Position numbers and translations under genes: made by a program
Source of the DNA: JANLTX01 sp049840835
GTDB taxonomy: Bacteria > Armatimonadota > Armatimonadia > Armatimonadales > Armatimonadaceae
Length of the DNA: 64,000 nucleotides
NCBI GenBank assembly: GCA_049840835.1
Contig: JASGJG010000021.1
Coordinates: 186,001 to 250,000 of the forward strand
Reading direction: 5' to 3'
The notes under the pieces: model-generated
The model's input: the letters and a program-made list of their open reading frames with translations, nothing else
The model's database searches: none
Told to the model about the DNA's origin: nothing
Part shown: piece after piece, positions 61,008 to 64,000 of the stretch
How positions within the stretch are numbered: the stretch's first letter is position 1
Layout: every line of letters starts with the position of its first letter

Positions 61008-62441
61008 ATGTCAACGAAGATTGCAATGATAGGCGCAGGCAGTGTGGTGTTCTGCAAAACCCTGATGTCGGACATCATGGCGACCCCGGCATTGCAGGGC
61101 AGTGAGTTCGCCCTGATGAGTCCCACCGAGAGCAAGCTACGCCGCATGGAAGCCTTCGGGCAGCGGATGCTCAAGGACAACAACCTGCCCGGCTCCGTGT
61201 GGGCAACTACAGACCGCCGCGAGGCTATCAAAGATGCCGACTTCGTGGTGGTCATGATTCAAGTGGGCGGGTTCCATGCCTATGGCGTTGACTACGAAAT
61301 CCCCCTGAAGTACGGTGTGGACCAGTGCATCGGGGACACCCTGGGACCCGGCGGCCTATTCCGTGGGCAGCGGCATATTCCGGTCTTAGTAGACATTGCG
61401 AAGGACATGGAAGCGCTCGCCAAGCCCGGCGCGCTCATGCTGCAGTACGCGAACCCCATGGCCGCGAACTGCCTGGCACTGGGCCGCGTAAGCAATGTGC
61501 CGTTTGTGGGGCTCTGCCACGGCGTTCAGACCACGCTGGACTTGATCTCCGGCTACTGCAATGTACCCAAGGAAGAGATTGACTTCCTCTGTGGCGGTAT
61601 CAACCACATGGACTGGTTCCTGAAGCTGGAGCACAAGGGGCGCGATCTCTACCCGGAGCTTCGGGACTACTTCGAGAAGCCTGAGTACTACAAAAACGAG
61701 AAAGTACGCGGCGAGGTCTTCCGCCAGTTCGGCTACTTCATGACCGAGTCCACCGGGCACCTGAGCGAGTACGTGCCGTGGTTCCGCAGCAGCAAGGCCG
61801 CGCTGGAGCTGTACTGCGATGAACCCGCGTTCGGCGGCGAGAGCGGCGCCTACTATAAGTGGGGCAAGACGATGGCCGAGAAGTACGAAAAACTCGACCC
61901 GCTCCAGTTTGAGACCACGCAGATAGAAGCCCGCTCGGTAGAGTACTGCTCCTATATCCTGGAGGCGGTCGTCACCGACCAGCCCTTCAAGTTCATGGGC
62001 AATGTGCGCAATGATGGCTATATCTCTAACCTGCCCCAGGGTTGCTGCGTGGAAGTACCTACGTTAGCGGATAAGAACGGTGTCACCCCCACCGCCATTG
62101 GTAACCTGCCGCCGCAGTGCGCGGCGCTGTGCCAGACCAACATCAACTTCCAGACTCTCTGCGCCGATGCCGCACTGAACGGCGATCCAGAACACCTGGT
62201 ACACGCCCTGGCCCTGGACCCACTGACCGCCGCCGTCTGCACACTAAAAGAGATTCGGGATATGACCAGCGAGATGCTGGAAGAGCTGCGCCCCTACCTG
62301 CCCCAGTTTGAGGGCAAGGCCCTGCGCCAGACTCCTACAATCTCGATTCCCGATAACTGCGTCGCGGTCGACGTTCCCCTGGATCCGGCGCTCGCCATTG
62401 GAAAGCGCTTCGGCACGCTCATCGAACAGAAAACGGAGTAA
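61008..62441 (+). CDS. Glycoside hydrolase family 4 (alpha-galactosidase/alpha-glucosidase-like)
   Basis: A 477-residue NAD- and metal-dependent GH4 enzyme. The dinucleotide motif is KIAMIGAGSVVFCKTLMSDI. GVDYEIPLKYGVDQCIGDTL and GGLFRGQRHIP are substrate-region hallmarks; the metal ligands are the Cys-His of VGLCHGVQTTLD and the His of INHMDWFLKL. The family acts on alpha- or beta-glycosides and glucuronides via a redox mechanism. TACAAT at 60995-61000 is seven bases before the ATG, so the transcript is probably leaderless. A small gene overlaps its stop. Confidence 0.92.
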   Translation: MSTKIAMIGAGSVVFCKTLMSDIMATPALQGSEFALMSPTESKLRRMEAFGQRMLKDNNLPGSVWATTDRREAIKDADFVVVMIQVGGFHAYGVDYEIPLKYGVDQCIGDTLGPGGLFRGQRHIPVLVDIAKDMEALAKPGALMLQYANPMAANCLALGRVSNVPFVGLCHGVQTTLDLISGYCNVPKEEIDFLCGGINHMDWFLKLEHKGRDLYPELRDYFEKPEYYKNEKVRGEVFRQFGYFMTESTGHLSEYVPWFRSSKAALELYCDEPAFGGESGAYYKWGKTMAEKYEKLDPLQFETTQIEARSVEYCSYILEAVVTDQPFKFMGNVRNDGYISNLPQGCCVEVPTLADKNGVTPTAIGNLPPQCAALCQTNINFQTLCADAALNGDPEHLVHALALDPLTAAVCTLKEIRDMTSEMLEELRPYLPQFEGKALRQTPTISIPDNCVAVDVPLDPALAIGKRFGTLIEQKTE

Positions 62442-62842
62442 TGAATCGGCCTGCTGCTCCTCTGGTAATTCGACTGCATCGAGCGACGGGGCTTGCCATC
62501 CTTGCATGCCAAAAGATGCTAGAGCGGGTACCAGAGGAGCAGCAGGAACGCTATGTTGTTTTCCATGAGCAGAGGTATTGTTGCAGTTTTTACGACCCCG
62601 TAGAAGCCGACCCTGACTATACCGAGATACTCATGGAGGTAAATGCTAAAGCCAAAACGTCTGTGGAGAATATGCTGCATGATGTGGATGCTGCTGAGGA
62701 TGAGTTCCTGAAGAGAATGCGATGGCGTCACCTGGATGAGTATTTCTGGGCCATTAAGAAACAACTCCTGAGTAAGACCTATGGTATAGACTGGAGTTCT
62801 CCTGAGGAATTAACACGGTTAATGTACCGACTGAGATCATGA
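62441..62842 (+). CDS. Hypothetical protein, 133 residues
   Basis: A protein of unknown family whose ATG overlaps the GH4 stop (TAATG). The N-terminal RLHRATGLAILACQKMLERV looks like the UBA/Ts-N motif of EF-Ts (LRxxTGxxxxxCKxAL), which is only a resemblance. The rest is helical and charged. There is no signal peptide. Its stop overlaps the start of the PSCyt gene (ATGA), so the three genes are probably translated together. Confidence 0.6.
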   Translation: MNRPAAPLVIRLHRATGLAILACQKMLERVPEEQQERYVVFHEQRYCCSFYDPVEADPDYTEILMEVNAKAKTSVENMLHDVDAAEDEFLKRMRWRHLDEYFWAIKKQLLSKTYGIDWSSPEELTRLMYRLRS

Positions 62843-64000
62843 AAATCCCCACTTACCTATCCGTTTTAGCCCTCTTTCTTGGGGGAGTATCCCCTTGTCT
62901 GGCTCAGAAGCCTGAGAAGATAGATGCGGCGTTTTTTGAGAGCCGGGTAAAGCCGATTCTTCAAAAAAGCTGCCTGGGCTGCCATGGGGTAGGCACTACT
63001 CTGGGTGGGCTGGACCTGCGCACGCGAGCAGGGGCACAGAAGGGTGGCACACGGGGAACCGAGCTAGGGACTAATGCGGCGCAGAGCCGCCTTTATCAAC
63101 TCATTTCGGGGAGCCATGCGCCGCAGATGCCACCGGGAGGGAAACTGCCCGCCGCTGAAATCCAGGTCCTCAAAACCTGGCTGGATGGTGGCGCACCCTG
63201 GGGGGGCGAACAGCCTCTAGGGGCAGCGCAGAAGCAAGTCTGGTGGTCGCTGGCACCACTTAATCCGCATACAGAGAAACCCGATATCGATAGCTTCATT
63301 ACAGTGGGGCTGACGGAAAACGGTCTGACTCCCTCCAAAGAAGCCTCCCGTAGGGTACTGATTCGGCGGGTCTATGCGGACCTGTGGGGGCTGCCGCCCG
63401 CGCCGGAAGATGTGCAGGCTTTTGTCAAAGACTCTGACCCGAAGGCGTACGAGAAGCTCGTAGACAAACTACTGGCCTCTCCAGCTTACGGGGAGCGCTG
63501 GGGCCGACACTGGCTAGATCTGGCGCGTTACGCGGACTCCGGTGGGTTTGAGGGCGATAAAGACCGCCCGCTCATGTGGCGGTACCGGGATTGGGTTATT
63601 GATGCGTTCAACTCGGACATGCCCTACGACCGGTTCCTGCGCTTCCAATTAGCAGGCGATGAACTACGCCCGTCGGACCCGAACGCGCTTATCGCTACAG
63701 GGTACCTGGCGTGTGGACCGCAGGACATCGTAGAGAACAACGCCCGTACTCGCGCGAACGAGCTAGACGACCTGGTTTCCACTACTGGCTCCGTAATACT
63801 GGGGCTGACGGTGGGGTGTGCCCGCTGCCATGACCACAAGTACGACCCTATCGCCATGACCGACTACTATCGGCTCTCGGCAGTTTTCGCCCCGACTGAG
63901 CGCCGCGAGGTAGACGGACCCGGCGGCAAGATTCAGGCGGTCACAGATAAAGGGCGTACGGTTCCACCTGCGCATCTGCTGCGTCGGGGAGATGCCTATT
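62839..64000 (+). CDS. PSCyt1/PSCyt2 (DUF1549) exported protein, 3' end outside window
   Basis: The frame is open from 62839 to the window end (387 codons). A Sec signal (MKIPTYLSVLALFLGGVS, then PCLAQ) precedes a PSCyt1 heme-type domain with CLGCHGVGTTLGGLDLRT and the family's MPPGGKLPAAEIQVLKTWLD. Then comes the PSCyt2/DUF1549 domain: RRVYADLWGLPPAPEDVQAF, PAYGERWGRHWLDLARYADS and CARCHDHKYDPI. These proteins, usually with a C-terminal DUF1553, are secreted in Planctomycetes, Verrucomicrobia and Armatimonadota and linked to polysaccharide or sugar oxidation. Confidence 0.93.
   Translation, partial: MKIPTYLSVLALFLGGVSPCLAQKPEKIDAAFFESRVKPILQKSCLGCHGVGTTLGGLDLRTRAGAQKGGTRGTELGTNAAQSRLYQLISGSHAPQMPPGGKLPAAEIQVLKTWLDGGAPWGGEQPLGAAQKQVWWSLAPLNPHTEKPDIDSFITVGLTENGLTPSKEASRRVLIRRVYADLWGLPPAPEDVQAFVKDSDPKAYEKLVDKLLASPAYGERWGRHWLDLARYADSGGFEGDKDRPLMWRYRDWVIDAFNSDMPYDRFLRFQLAGDELRPSDPNALIATGYLACGPQDIVENNARTRANELDDLVSTTGSVILGLTVGCARCHDHKYDPIAMTDYYRLSAVFAPTERREVDGPGGKIQAVTDKGRTVPPAHLLRRGDAY

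Overview
The window is a gene-dense, moderately GC-rich bacterial chromosome segment. Family content (several phytanoyl-CoA-dioxygenase-like genes, ThuA, RraA, enolase-superfamily and GH4 sugar-acid/glycoside genes, a Planctomycete-type PSCyt1/PSCyt2 cytochrome protein, an HspR-controlled chaperone operon, a SecA with a large insertion, AraC/LacI regulators) and the many start codons 6-7 nt behind a -10 box suggest an Armatimonadota-like soil or freshwater heterotroph. That assignment is an inference; there is no 16S gene in the window.

Layout. 1-10 kb: ATP-grasp protein and divergent TetR, an S41 peptidase, DUF4058, an orphan GspE/PilB-type ATPase, a divergent PhyH/AraC pair, ThuA, two exported proteins, then a repeat-rich gap with two hairpin elements. 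10-27 kb: an AT-rich orphan gene, tRNA-Met, mfd with a methyltransferase, a membrane GGDEF/EAL protein (frameshifted), a HEAT protein, folC, a three-gene glycan export/synthesis cluster (flippase, methyltransferase, GT4) and secA. 27-33 kb: a tightly coupled operon of sigma factor, HTH-like protein and a giant ImmA/IrrE-UvrD-FeS fusion, then PhyH and a NUDIX hydrolase. 33-41 kb: class II aldolase, a structured leader plus citramalate synthase, and a heat-shock operon hspR-rpoZ-lidless dnaK-dnaJ-prmA. 41-54 kb: mixed metabolic and housekeeping genes, two PhyH genes with AraC and a 2OG oxygenase, a cloverleaf-like inverted repeat, and a BY-kinase-like protein with a long acidic V/E/P/T-rich tail. 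54-64 kb: LacI, HAD, gatB (frameshifted), enolase-superfamily plus RraA pair, an AT-rich island with an MltR/HEPN-like gene, GH4, and the start of a PSD1-type gene.

Functionally, the sugar-related part (LacI, enolase-superfamily dehydratase, RraA, GH4, ThuA, PhyH/AraC, PSCyt) looks like plant-polymer or sugar-acid catabolism. The most unusual system is the sigma/HTH/IrrE-helicase operon, which joins the parts of an IrrE-DdrO-like damage response to a DNA helicase in one polypeptide. The window is also rich in non-coding palindromes: two MITE-like 10-bp-TIR elements, a dispersed C/G-run repeat that also forms in-frame linkers inside the helicase gene, tandem covarying hairpins, and two long perfect inverted repeats.

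Four genes (GGDEF/EAL, alpha/beta hydrolase, 2OG oxygenase, gatB) are each split by one apparent single-base indel. Since gatB is normally essential, residual assembly indels are the simplest explanation.
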